From the NCBI GenBank assembly GCA_034096865.1, contig JAWQFJ010012030.1, positions 115,043 to 179,042 of the forward strand: a stretch of DNA of 64,000 nucleotides. The letters run 5' to 3'. Below, piece by piece: positions 1-10,600 of the stretch; position 1 is the stretch's first letter; every line of letters begins with the position of its first letter. Both the position numbers and the translations under genes were made by a program. A model generated the notes under the pieces. That model was not told where the DNA came from. It made no database searches and worked only from the letters and a program-made list of their open reading frames with translations. The stretch comes from Theodoxus fluviatilis (taxonomy: Eukaryota > Mollusca > Gastropoda > Cycloneritida > Neritidae).

Positions 1-28
1 CTTGCAGAAAGAAATTTGTTCTGTGCAG

Positions 29-169
29 GTGGATCACACCATCATCATGTACCTGCTGAATCCCAAGGGGGAGTTTGTGGATTACTATGGGCAGAACAAG
101 GACTTTGACCAAATCACCTCCAGCATCATCATGCACATGAACCGCTACAGGCAGACTGAGGCAGCCTAA
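29..169 (+). CDS. SCO1: SCO1-type copper chaperone, last exon (5' part outside window)
   Basis: Forty-six codons and a TAA stop follow an acceptor (AG at 27-28). The exon opens in phase 0 with [16 protein letters not shown] and continues [14 protein letters not shown], then ends [11 protein letters not shown]. This is the C-terminal block of SCO1/SCO2 thioredoxin-fold proteins of the mitochondrial inner membrane, which deliver copper to the CuA site of cytochrome c oxidase subunit II. The His in VDHT is the conserved third copper ligand; the CxxxC ligand pair lies in exons to the left of the window. The match to metazoan SCO1 over the whole exon makes the family call firm. SCO1 versus SCO2 is less sure because many invertebrates have one copy. 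Confidence 0.9.
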   Translation: MDHTIIMYLLNPKGEFVDYYGQNKDFDQITSSIIMHMNRYRQTEAA

Positions 170-448
170 CCTCACTGTGCCACAGAGAGCTTTCCCATTG
201 TTTTCTCTTCCAGTCCTGCCAGCTGACCCCTTTCCCACTGAGGCATCATCTTCCCATTTACACCTATGTCTTTGGACAAATACACAATAGCATATGCAGA
301 CACGTGCTCACCAACTGTACCCAACAGTGCACCTGTATTGCGCATGTATAGTGGTGCAAGCAGGCACCCATACTGAACCCCCCTTTCTCTCTCTGTGCCT
401 TCCTCATGCCCCCATCTGCCCCATTCCCACCCCCACCTTCCCTTCACC

Positions 449-586
449 CTTCTCTCTCTCTCTGTCTCTCTCTTTCTCTCTTTGTCTATCTCTTTCTCTC
501 TGTCTCTTGCTCTCTCTGTTGTTCTCACTCTCTCGCTGTCTCTCTCTCTGTCTCTCTGTCTCTCTGTCTCTCTCTGTCTCTCTCTG

Positions 587-654
<68 letters not shown>
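449..654. repeat. (CT)n microsatellite, interrupted then pure
   Basis: CT/TCTG/TTCT-type imperfect repeat passes into pure CT from about 590 to 654. Open frames across it read only as Ser-Leu or Arg-Glu runs and are not genes. Confidence 0.95.
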
Positions 655-657
<3 letters not shown>

Positions 658-1669
658 CACATACATTCCTGAAACGTGAATAAGCTAAATATTTCTTCTC
701 CTGAACACCTCTGTATGCAGACTTGCATTCACATCCATCTACATGCAGCTCTCATGCTGAAAATTTCCCTTACACCCTGACTGTAATGTCTTGCAGTCAT
801 AGATGCCCATGCACTGACTGAGTGCAAACATGAAACATACATGTGAACACATTCTCCAGCCTGTTCATGGAGGCTGTGGGGAGCAGGGTTGGGATGAGAA
901 ATCATATGGGAAATTGTTTGTTTAGTGTAGCAAGGAGTTTGAATGGCATTGATGCTTCAATTTTCTATGGGACTGGTGTGTTTTTCTATTGTTTTGCTCC
1001 GTTTTAATGTAAGGGAGAGGTTTGCAAACTGGATATTACATTATAAGTCACAAATGCTGTTTATGAACTGACTGAAACATGTCGGTACTCCCTGACCTGT
1101 TTTGAATGCAGTGATTGCTTTTACATTTCTCTCATCTTTGGCACCATCTTGGAAGCCAACCTGTTAAAGCATGAAGAGCTTGTGAGATAGTTGTGCATGT
1201 GGTGATTGAAATGTCTGTAATTTTCTGGCATGAAATGTTTTGTCATTCTCAGAACAGTTGAATTTTTTTAATGATGATTTTGATTTTCCCAATAACTTGT
1301 ATGCCCTTATCAGAAATGAAATAGAATTGAAATGATTGAATCATCAGAATTCAGTCACAATAATGTCAACACTGCCATGTGTGGTAGATGGTGGTGATGT
1401 TGAGTGTTGCACTGATGGCATTCATTCAGACTAAAGGCTGAGATGTGCAAGTATTTATTTTCATGTTGGTGAGCCTCTGTTGGTGTTACACAATCATATT
1501 TTATATGCAGTTTTGCAGATGTCTGTCTGCTGGATTTTTTAAAATAAGTCTCACTCGAACATTTGTGAAGAACTGGCATTTAACACAAACCCCTCTCCCT
1601 TAGGACATGGTTGATAAATGTTAGATAGTTGCCTTATGATGCAGAAGATTATGAGAGTAGGCACAGTAG

Positions 1670-1670
<1 letters not shown>

Positions 1671-1741
<71 letters not shown>
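1671..1741. repeat. (GAT)n trinucleotide array
   Basis: About 23 uninterrupted GAT units. The poly-His reading on the minus strand is an artefact. Confidence 0.95.
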
Positions 1742-1742
<1 letters not shown>

Positions 1743-2335
1743 AGAGGAGAAGGTAATGAGTGGATATGAGAAGACAGTATGAAGATGCTATATCTGTGAG
1801 AATTTCATTGTGAGAAATGTAATGTTCAGAACTTGCTTTGTCCATTTTTATCATTGTGACTTTGGGAAAATATATTTTGACCAGGAATAATTTGTGAAAT
1901 CCCAGTTATACGATCCTTTGAGACAGAATATCCCTGGCTGAAACAGTAAACCTACTTTGCGCAAACTTTTACAAGCAATGTTCTTTCAACTAAAAGCAAC
2001 CTTTGACATATTTTATGTTTCTTAAAGAGCTGCTTTATTTGGGTATACTGGATATTTTCATTTTTAGAGCTAGAGCCACCTCCGTCTCTGAAGGTGAAGT
2101 TGCATCAAAAGCAGTTTTCTCAGTGCCAATTTTTCTCCACTTCTTTAATCCTGAGCACTGAGGCCAGTGTAAGAAGTTAAAAACATTGTATTCTTTTATT
2201 GGAAAGAAATCAGTGGCAATGCATTGATTGCAGGCTCTGTCCACAACAATCAGCAGTTTCATGCTCTACTGCATGTCACTGAATTCATTTCATTTCTACT
2301 TGTGTGTGAATGCATTTCAGTGTTTGAGAAGCAGA

Positions 2336-2341
2336 AATAAA
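2336..2341 (+). terminator. AATAAA polyadenylation signal candidate (proximal)
   Basis: Canonical hexamer about 2.2 kb downstream of the SCO1 stop. Use is not demonstrated. Confidence 0.35.
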
Positions 2342-3014
2342 GGACCGTTTTATTGAATTTGCTGCTTAAGAAAAGTTTGACTCACTTTGTTTTCCCAACT
2401 CCCTGAATGGCATCGCCAATGACAACATGTGTTAGTACAAACTGTGTACTAATTCTCAATAGATATTTACTAACCTTCATAAACCCTTGTATTGATATTA
2501 TCCTCATCAACATTGCCAATATGAGCATGTCTGTGATTCTCTTCTATCAAGACTTTTGCAGTTTTCATCAACATCCACTAGTGGGCAGGTATTTTGTTGC
2601 TGTTGTTGTCATCTACTTATGCAGCATACCTGAGTCCATGCAGACATTTCATATAGATGGGGTGCAGGGTGTTCTGTTAAGGCAATGTCTTCCTTTTGGC
2701 ATCAACATCTCAATAACATCTCAATAAGTTGTGTCATGAAAGTTGGAGATAAAAAGTTTGTCAATGGCTCTTGTAAAGCCTCTAATGAGGCAGAAGTTTT
2801 GGTCGCAATCTGTTCAGGCAGATTGCTGACATCTAGTTATGTCTGGGGGGTTTTAATTGGCACGAGTTCATATCACAGCCCTGTTGAGGTGTTGCAAGTG
2901 GTTGACTTTCTCACATATCCTTGTGTCTTTGCAAGTTGTTTCCTCTGATCTGTGTGTTACTTGTGTTTGACAAATGAGCAACACTGAATACTGCTTAATC
3001 TGTAACATATCTTC

Positions 3015-3020
3015 AATAAA
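3015..3020 (+). terminator. AATAAA polyadenylation signal candidate (distal)
   Basis: Canonical hexamer in an AT-rich context with TG/TTTTT-rich sequence 20-40 bp downstream (TGTTTTGTAATC, CTTTTTTC), as expected for a cleavage region. It is the better of the two SCO1 candidates. Confidence 0.4.
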
Positions 3021-3654
3021 ATTTATGAATGAATGTTTTGTAATCTTTTTTCTTTCATATCTTATTGCTTTTGTGATAGTCATTCCAGACTACTGGCTCA
3101 TATTTACATCTCACAGCCCAGAGGCGGCAAGGTCGAGGAGGCTTGCTGGAAGCCACCACCACATTCTAGCACATTCCAGAACCTTCACTTTAAATCTGTG
3201 ATTGTGATGGAAGTGGCTCGTCAGAAATGGCCTGGGCAGGCTCTTGTTAGATCACTCCCTCTTATAAAGTGACTCCCATCTGTGATTTGCTATCCCAGCC
3301 TGCCTAGGTCAACTGTATTTATTTTTCCTTCTCTTAGACAGGGTACCATACAACTACAGGACCCCAGTATGCTCAGCGCTTGCACCATCTGGTCTTCATC
3401 AGTGTGAGCACAGACCATGTTCGTGGATGCAAGATCAGACAAACAGACAGACAGAAAGAGGGGGAGGAGAGGGATGGAGAGAGAAAGAGAGAGAATTGAA
3501 TAAACTTTATTTTACACTAGTGGGCTTTGCCCGCTATATCCTCCACACCCTCTACACAGGAGTATGGCTGAAGAGAGTAAAATGGCAGAAAAGAAAACGA
3601 GTTTTGCCCGCTACCTTGTTCGCCTCCTCCCCCTTAACTTACCACTCAGCTGAG
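3021..3654. other. Intergenic, nothing identified
   Basis: Short purine-rich stretch around 3425-3495 (AGACAGACAG, GAGAGAAAGAG). No conserved coding or element structure seen. Confidence 0.5.
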
Positions 3655-3815
3655 ATTTTCCTCCTACCCCTTCTTTTTTCTCCACCTCCTCCTTTTTCCT
3701 TTTCCTCCTTCTTTTTCCTCCTCCCTTTTCCTCCTCCTCCTTTTCCTCCTCCTCCTCCTTTTTCCTCCTCCTTCTTTTTCCTCCTCATTTTTTTCCTTCT
3801 CCTTTTTCCTCCTTG
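3655..3815. repeat. Polypyrimidine tract (TCCTCC/TTTTTCC)
   Basis: Almost pure C/T on the + strand. It lies directly at the 3' end of a minus-strand non-LTR element, whose other end also abuts a CCT tract (4881-5378). The two tracts may be one array split by the insertion. Confidence 0.85.
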
Positions 3816-4880
3816 ACTTACTTGACTTATTCCTTTGAGTTCCTTGTGGTGCATAGGGCCTCAGCAACAGTCCTCCAGCGTATTCGGTTCTGGGCAACCT
3901 TCCTCAGCTCTCCCCATGACAGGCTGCAGCTCTTCATCTCTTCCTCGCAGGATCGCCTCCAGGTGGTCTTGGGGCGACCAACTCGTCTCTTGCTCTGAGG
4001 ATTCCACTGCAAGGCCTGCCTTGTGATGTCATGTGGAGGTTTTCGCAAGGTGTGTCCGATCCACCTCCACTTCCGCCTTGCGATCTGCTGTCCGATGGGA
4101 TCCTGTTTTGCCTGCTTCCACAAGTCAGTGTTCTTGACTTTTTTCTGTCCACCTGATCTTAAGGATGTTATGGAGGCATCTGTTTATGAAGACTTGGAGC
4201 TTGGTGGTCAGAGTGTTGGTGACTCTCCAGGTCTCAGAGCCACAGAGGATAACAGACTTGACGTTGCTGTTAAATATCCGGAGTTTTGTGTGGGTAGAGA
4301 GGGATGTTGATCTCCAGACTGGTCTCAGTGTATTGAAGGCATATCTGGCTTTCCCGATTCTGGCTTTGATGACCTCGTCAGAACCGCCTGTTGTTGAGAT
4401 GACGCTGCCCAGGTAAGTCCACCTCTTTGAGCTCCTTGTCTCCCAGGGTAACAGGCTTCTGCTGCTTCTTGTTCACGGCCATGGTCTCTGTCTTTTCCAG
4501 GTTGACCTGTAGTCCGGTCTTCATTGCTTCTCTGGCAAGGTTGTCTGTCTTCTGTTGCATGTGTTGGTAGCATTGGGACATCAGGCACAAGTCGTCTGCA
4601 AAGTCGAGGTCGTCCAAGGTCTGCGTCAGGGTCCACTGGACTCCGGTCCTGCCTGTTCTGGTTGTCTCTCGCATGACCCAGTCCACCACTAGCAGGAAGG
4701 TCATCGGCGACAGCAAGCATCCTTGACGGACCCCTGTCGTCACCTCTAATTTCTCTGTCAGCTTGCCGCTGTGGATCACCTGGCACGGGGCGCCCTCAAG
4801 TCATACAGCTGCTGGATCATGTCGACATAGGCTGGCGGGATTCCATAGTGATGGAGGAGTCTCCAAATGGTCTCTCCTCC
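3816..4880 (-). mobile_element. 5'-truncated non-LTR retrotransposon, reverse transcriptase C-terminal part (pseudogene)
   Basis: Read on the minus strand, fragments of one endonuclease-reverse transcriptase ORF follow in order. First comes LLHHYGIPPAYVDMIQQLY (4860-4805), then after a frameshift VIHSGKLTEKLEVTTGVRQG with CLLSPMTFLLVVDW and LDFADDLCLMSQ (about 4790-4560; RT motifs, FADD catalytic pair). Next are a degraded middle and the C-terminal tail RRKWRWIGHTLRKPP ... RVGRPKTTWRR ... RNRIRWRTVAEALC (about 4100-3835). The layout resembles RTE-like/BovB-like elements common in invertebrates. It ends in a repeat of AAGTCAAGT, a plausible 3' tail. At least two frameshifts mean it is dead. 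The element clade is not certain. Confidence 0.85.
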
Positions 4881-5378
4881 CATTTCCTTTTCCTCCTTCT
4901 TCCTTTTTCCCCCTCCTCCTCCTCCTCCTCCTCCTCCTCCTCCTCCTCCTCCTCCTCCTCCTCCTCCTCCTCCTCCTCCTCCTTCTTTTTCCTCCTGCTC
5001 CTACTTTTTCTTTCTCTTCCTTTTTTCCTCCTTCTCCTCCTCCTCCTGGTCCTCCTCCCTTTTCCTCCTGTTCCTTCTCCTGCTCCTCCTTTTTCCTCCT
5101 CCTCCTTCTCCTCCTGCTCGTCCTCCTCCTGCTCCTCCTCCTGCTTCTCCTCCTCCAGCTCCTCCTCCACCTGTTCCTCCTCATCCTCCTGCTCCTCCAC
5201 CTAATTCTCCTCCTCCTTCTCCTCCTCCTTCTCCTCCTGCTTCTCCTCATCTTCCTCCTCTTTCTGCTTCTCCTGCTGCTGCTGCTGCTCCTCTTCCTCC
5301 TCCTCCTCCTCCTCCTCCTCCTCCTCCTCCTCCTCTTCCCCCTCCTCCTCCCCCTCCTCTTTCTCCCCCTCCTCTTAA
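4881..5378. repeat. (CCT)n polypyrimidine array, about 500 bp
   Basis: Perfect CCT near 4915-4981 and 5300-5335, with imperfect CTCCTG/CTTCTCC elsewhere. Long open frames here (poly-Leu, poly-Pro, poly-Arg, poly-Glu) are artefacts of the repeat. Confidence 0.95.
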
Positions 5379-5484
5379 AAAAAGACACCAAAGTAAGTGA
5401 CGAAATTCTAGGTGTTGTAGGCAGAGATGTAAAGGAGAAACATTGCTTGGAAGCAAACAATAGCAGGTTTCGGGCTTCACTATA

Positions 5485-5488
<4 letters not shown>

Positions 5489-5538
<50 letters not shown>

Positions 5539-5570
5539 CTCTCTCTCTCTCGATCTCTCTTTCTCTCTCA
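5489..5570. repeat. (CT)n microsatellite
   Basis: About 40 CT units, pure then broken by AATCT and GATCT. Confidence 0.95.
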
Positions 5571-6039
5571 CAAACAGTGTGATGGGGAAAGTTGTTTCCC
5601 AGATATCTTACTTGAGATAGGCTTGGTTTTTGCTGGTTGGTAGTCCGGCGACTGTGTGCGTTTTTGCGGTGGGAGTTTGGAGTGAGTAGGAATTGAGTTC
5701 GGTCCCGAGGATGGTGAGCGATGTTTGCTCTGAGGTCTGAATAGTGCTGAGTTCGTGAGTAAATCGTGAGACGATGGCTATGTTAGCGAAGGGAAGAGTT
5801 AGCAGTTAGTCTGCCCACGGAAAGGAGAGAGGAGAGGTCAGTCTGCTGTACAGTCTGCGTGGAGTGGACGGTCGCGCTGCGTGGAGCGGGCTTTCTGGCG
5901 GTGCAGTCTGCCACTGAGAAGAAACTGGAGAGGTCGGTCCGCCGTCAGTCAGTCGTCAGTTGCCGTCAGTCTGCCTGTTGGGAGAAGAAGAGAGGAGAGA
6001 TGAGTCTGCCTTGAATGGGCCGTGAGCCTGCCGTCAGTA

Positions 6040-6171
6040 TGCCTAGAAGTTGCCTACGTTGAAGAGTCTGTCTAGAAGTTGCCTACGTTGAAGAGTCTGT
6101 CTAGAAGTTGCATACGTTGAAGAGTCTGTCTAGAAGTTGCCTACTTTGAAGAGTCTGCCTAGAAGCTGCTG
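6040..6171. repeat. 29-bp tandem repeat, about 4.5 copies
   Basis: CTAGAAGTTGCCTACGTTG-containing units recur at 6043, 6072, 6101, 6130 and 6159, with few substitutions. Confidence 0.9.
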
Positions 6172-6258
6172 GGTGAGGAGAAGAGAGAAGCGGAAGACGA
6201 AGCAACGCAGAGTGAAGTCGTCGAGAAGAGGCGGACGAAGCAACTCCGAGTGAAGACG

Positions 6259-6262
<4 letters not shown>

Positions 6263-6352
<90 letters not shown>
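6263..6352. repeat. (GA)n microsatellite
   Basis: About 45 uninterrupted GA units. Confidence 0.95.
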
Positions 6353-6354
<2 letters not shown>

Positions 6355-6743
6355 CAAAGGTGGAAGGTTGGTGTAAACATTTTTACGGGTCGATAGTTTT
6401 TACTTGTCAAGGGCTGACCTGCGCGATTTTATGTTTATAATAGTAGAAGGCTCATCGATACGTGTTCTATGTTTATAGTGGAGGGCTGAGCGAGATTTTA
6501 CTTGTGCTGCTGTGCTTTTTCTTTTTTTTTCATTGGGAATGGAGTAGAGGAAGAAGAGCTGTAAATTTTATGAGATTGAGCTAGGTTATCGAGGATGTTG
6601 TGGTGGATCCAGATACCCATGTAAACATTCCTTTTATTTTTATTTTTATTTTCTACCCCTGTTACGGGCATGCTTTTATGTTGATCTATAAAGACATGTA
6701 ATTAACCCTGGGACCTTGTTGTTTCGTTTTTGTGCATCCCCGG

Positions 6744-6744
<1 letters not shown>

Positions 6745-6809
<65 letters not shown>
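6745..6809. repeat. (AC)n microsatellite
   Basis: About 32 uninterrupted AC units. Confidence 0.95.
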
Positions 6810-6810
<1 letters not shown>

Positions 6811-7200
6811 TACCTCTCAGACCAAAGTTTTATCAGTGTGAATGTCCTTTCAGTGCACACATGGACAGGGATTGTTTTTATTGAGAGGGACAGATAAGCA
6901 CATCTCCCTCTTGCCTCAGAATCATTACCTCTACCATTCATGACCACTTCTGGACCGAATTAGCTCCTCTCAAGCAAGGGCTGGCATGGCCTAACAGACT
7001 AAAGCTGGTCAATGCTTTTTTTATTGCCAAAAAAGCCTGCCCCTGGTGTTGCTATCACAAGGGTAGACAGCCTATAAAATTCCTTATGGCACCTAGATTA
7101 TGTGTGTCAAGTTAGAATCCAGCAGGTTAAGTAGTATAAACAACTAAACAAACCCAAACACACACATACATATGTGTAGGGAAGAGATGGGAACTTATGA

Positions 7201-7334
7201 CGCGCGCGCGTGCGCGCACACACACAGAGAGAGAGAGATTGATTGATTGATTGATTGATTGATTCTTTATTTATCAAGGAGAGAGAGAGAGATCCATCCA
7301 TCCATCCATTCATTTATCCATCCATCCATCCATT
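7201..7334. repeat. Compound microsatellite (GC, CA, GA, GATT, ATCC)
   Basis: Successive short arrays: CGCGCG, CACACA, GAGAGA, (GATT)7, GAGAGA and (ATCC)n. It lies about 130 bp upstream of the ICMT start. Confidence 0.9.
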
Positions 7335-7461
7335 CCTGGTCAAGCGTCGCCCCAAGCCAGCAGGAGGCAGCGGAGGCATTTCCCAAGGGAGGTAATTGAT
7401 GTAACTTGTTTAGTAGCCAATGGACGTTGAGTATTCTTGGTCAGTGCGGGACGAATTCAAA

Positions 7462-7662
7462 ATGGCGCTCATCGAGGAAGCGTGGACCAGCCTGATCAGT
7501 TTTCTAGGCGGCGCTGGACTGTGCCTGCTTCCTACAATAGCATTTGTCGTGCAGTATGAAAGCTTATGGCAATTTTCTTGGGTCATGATAATTGCAGCCT
7601 ACGTTGTAATCGTGAACATCGTCGAATACCTTGTGTATCAAAGCCGGCGCACGTTACTACAG
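7462..7662 (+). CDS. ICMT: ICMT exon 1
   Basis: Residues 1-67, two hydrophobic segments (LISFLGGAGLCLLPTIAFVV and WVMIIAAYVVIVNIVEYLV). Donor CAG|GTTACT is weaker than average. The exon ends in phase 0. Confidence 0.85.
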
Positions 7663-10600
7663 GTTACTAAGCAAATCTCTTCTTTATGTACTGCCCATTT
7701 GTACTGATGGTGTTATGTGGAATCATCGAGGTGTATGTGCAGCAAGTGAGAAATGGCGAAGAAGAGTGTCTGTGTGTTTGTTGTGGATGCTTGCGACGAG
7801 TATCGCATTTTGTTTTGTCTGCAAGACTTGTGGCCATCGCCTTGTGTTGTAGTTGGAGAACTGAGTGAGTGAGTCATTTCACATTTGGTTACTGAAATGT
7901 TCTGGTTTTGTCAGCTACATTATATTAAAGCGTCTGTTGCAGTAAAGTTTACAGCAGTTCATTAGCTAGTTTTAGAACAAAGCAGCGTACTTGTCTTTAA
8001 TTGCACGGAAGGAGTTGGTATTCAATTAACTTAGATGTAATGGACACATAGCATTTCGCCCCAGACACACACTGTTAAACATGCAGTCTCTCTTGCAGTT
8101 GTTTTTTGCAAGTCCATAAACGAGAACGTGAACATACTCAATTACAATAAAACAAGCTTCCTACATATGGACTGCAATATAAGTTAATATTGATTACATG
8201 TTAAATGTGTGTGTGTGTGTGTGTTATGCATTTGCATGCATGCTTGTTTAAGTTATTACATACACCTCTTTCATTAGCTATAAACTGTGAGTACATATTG
8301 CCCACTACAAAATGGAATTCTAACTAAGCTATCTTTGCAGGTGTACGTCAGAGGAAGCTTCCTGGGTGTGGTGTTTGGCCTTGCTGTGCTGCTGAGCTTC
8401 TACAACACCACCTGGCGGCACTTTGGGTGGTACATGTCTGCACTGAGCTTCTTCCACTTCTCAGAGTACTTCATCACAGCGGCCACCAACCCTCGATCCG
8501 TGACTCTAGACTCTTACCTACTTGACCACAGCATGGAGTACAAGGTGGCTGCACTTGCTTCCTGGTTGGAATTCTCCATAGAGTTGGTTTTCTTTCCTGG
8601 TAAGTGCAACTCTTCTTTCTTCTTCTTCTTCTTCTTCTTCTTCTTCTTCTTCTTCTTCTTCTTCTTCTTCTTCTTCTTCTTCTTCTTCTTCTTCCTCCTC
8701 CTCCTCCTCCTCCTCCTCCTCCTCCTCCTCCTCCTCCTCCTCCTCCTCCTCCTCCTCCTCCTCCTCCTCCTCCTTCTTCTTCTTCTTCTTCTTCTTCTTC
8801 TTCTTCTTCTTCTTCTTCTTCTCATGGTCTCTATATTACATGTTTGGTCTTTCATTAAAAGTAGGTAGGGGCAGTCAAAATTTTATTTTTAAGTGAGAGT
8901 GTATGTTTTGTGATATTTTAAAAGAAGAACACAATACAAGCATAACACACAAAAAAGTAAGTGGATACCTTCATTAGTTCATGAGATATTGATATTTTAG
9001 TATACATGTTTTCGCGCCTCCGATCACAAAATTGCCGAGGGGGCAACTTTCGGTCATCACATTTCATACAATATGTACAGGAGCAGTCTGGAACTTTCAG
9101 AAATGCCAAACATGTTTGTGTAGAATAAGTCTATTTTTTTCAGCCAGTCTAGTTTCATATTTTGGGAGAAAAAGAGCCTCAAAAATGACAAAAACACGAA
9201 TTTGTTAAGCGGAACAACAGGAAAAAGTACATTTTTTTGTCACTTTAATGCCAATAATTCAGAAACTATTGAAGATACAACCACCAATTTTGGTGTATAG
9301 ACAGATTACAATGTAAGCTTTGTAGACAGTGCAATGTTTGAAAAAATCACACACAAGTATGTACAAATTCTCCATGATCTTCAGTGGAAACGACGGAAAT
9401 TTAGGGGAAAACCACATTTCAGATTGAAATATTTCAGAAACTATTGGGAATACAGCCATGATTTTTGGTGTGTAGATTAGTTATACTGTTATCTTCTCAC
9501 ATATGTGTTAAATCAAGGAAGATATTTACAAATACTGTTCACAGTTCTATGTTCTAAACAAAATTCTTGCAAAGCGCACAGTGGGACAAGTTGCGATTGT
9601 CAAATTCATAACCCTACTTCAAAGTCATTCAAAGACTCAAACAAAATTGTCAATCAAGTGCTGCTTAAAGTGTGAATGATTTGCCAGAAGAAGAATATGG
9701 TGCAAGTGCAACATGTGTAACAAGCAAAATATGCTCATAATATCAATTATCAATTATTTACTGATTTATGACTGAAACCACACATGACACAGGGCTGTTT
9801 ACTTTTACTAGCTTTACTTTCACAGTTTCAGTCAGTCTTTTATTTGACTCAAATTAGTATGATAGACCATAAAACTTGGATAAACTGAAAAAAAAACAAC
9901 GATGAATTAATGGATGGTGTTCGGAACGCGAGGCCTAGCGTTTCAGCAAAGGAGCAAATATTCCTTACATCCTTCTTTAATCCTTAAGAAAACAACAGCA
10001 GACTGCAGAGAATTAAAAACTATCGAAGTAGTGATTGAAGATTAGTTTGACTTTGAAATAAATATATCACATGTATGGCGAAAGTGCAGTGCAAACCATG
10101 ACCAAATTGCAACATCAGTGCAGCGACTACACAAGTGTGTCACTGACATCAGGGAGTGGATGTCATCGAATCTGCTGAAGCTGAATGATGACAAGACAGA
10201 GTTCCTCATTTTGGGAACCCGGCAACAGCTTCAGAAAATGGATCAGGTCAGTCTGCGGATAGGTGACAGCATCGTCACTCCAACAAAATTAGCCCGCAAT
10301 CTCGGAGTCGTGTTTAACTCCGAGATGGACTTCTCCTGCCATATTACACGTGTGTGTCAGACATGCAACTTCCATCTGCTTAAACATCAGCAAGATTAGG
10401 AAATACCTGACGCAGCCTGTCATCAAGACTCTTGTCACCAGTCTGGTCCTATCCAGGCTTGACTACGGGAATGCTGTATTGTACGGCATTCCATCAAAAC
10501 ACCTGGATCGACTCCAGGTCATCCAGAACAGAGCAGCGCGCCTCATCCTTGGAGGCAGGAAGGACTGTCGAATGACACCACTGCTCCACAAACTTCACTG

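Larger units (their letters stand above)
170..3020 (+). other. SCO1 3' UTR and flanking non-coding DNA
   Basis: No coding exon is visible. The stretch holds a pyrimidine microsatellite (449-654), a GAT array (1671-1741) and two AATAAA signals (2336-2341 and 3015-3020). Either signal could end the SCO1 transcript. I cannot tell where the 3' UTR stops. Confidence 0.45.
5571..6744. other. Non-coding, GC-rich island-like stretch of unknown nature
   Basis: No exon recognised. From about 5640 to 6250 the sequence is rich in GAGTCTGCC/GTCAGTCTGCC-like words, followed by a (GA)n array. It resembles the leader/LTR type of sequence in some retroelements, but I found no matching second copy, no TG...CA boundary pair and no target duplication. 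It stays unassigned. Confidence 0.35.

Noticed and set aside
4763..5620. Long overlapping open frames reading poly-Leu, poly-Pro, poly-Arg or poly-Glu
   Set aside because: They follow directly from the CCT/CTT repeat, run on both strands, and have no domain or splice context.
5571..6660. Solo LTR or retroelement leader
   Set aside because: Composition is suggestive, but no TG...CA ends, target duplication or second copy were found.
7420..7461. Upstream ATG giving ICMT 14 extra residues
   Set aside because: Possible, but the added residues match nothing in the family and the ATG overlaps a CCAAT-like word; 7462 has a better context.
8514..8868. Poly-Arg/poly-Lys and poly-Leu/poly-Phe frames next to ICMT exon 2
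   Set aside because: Read-through into the TTC/TCC array past a perfect splice donor; only the exon part is coding.
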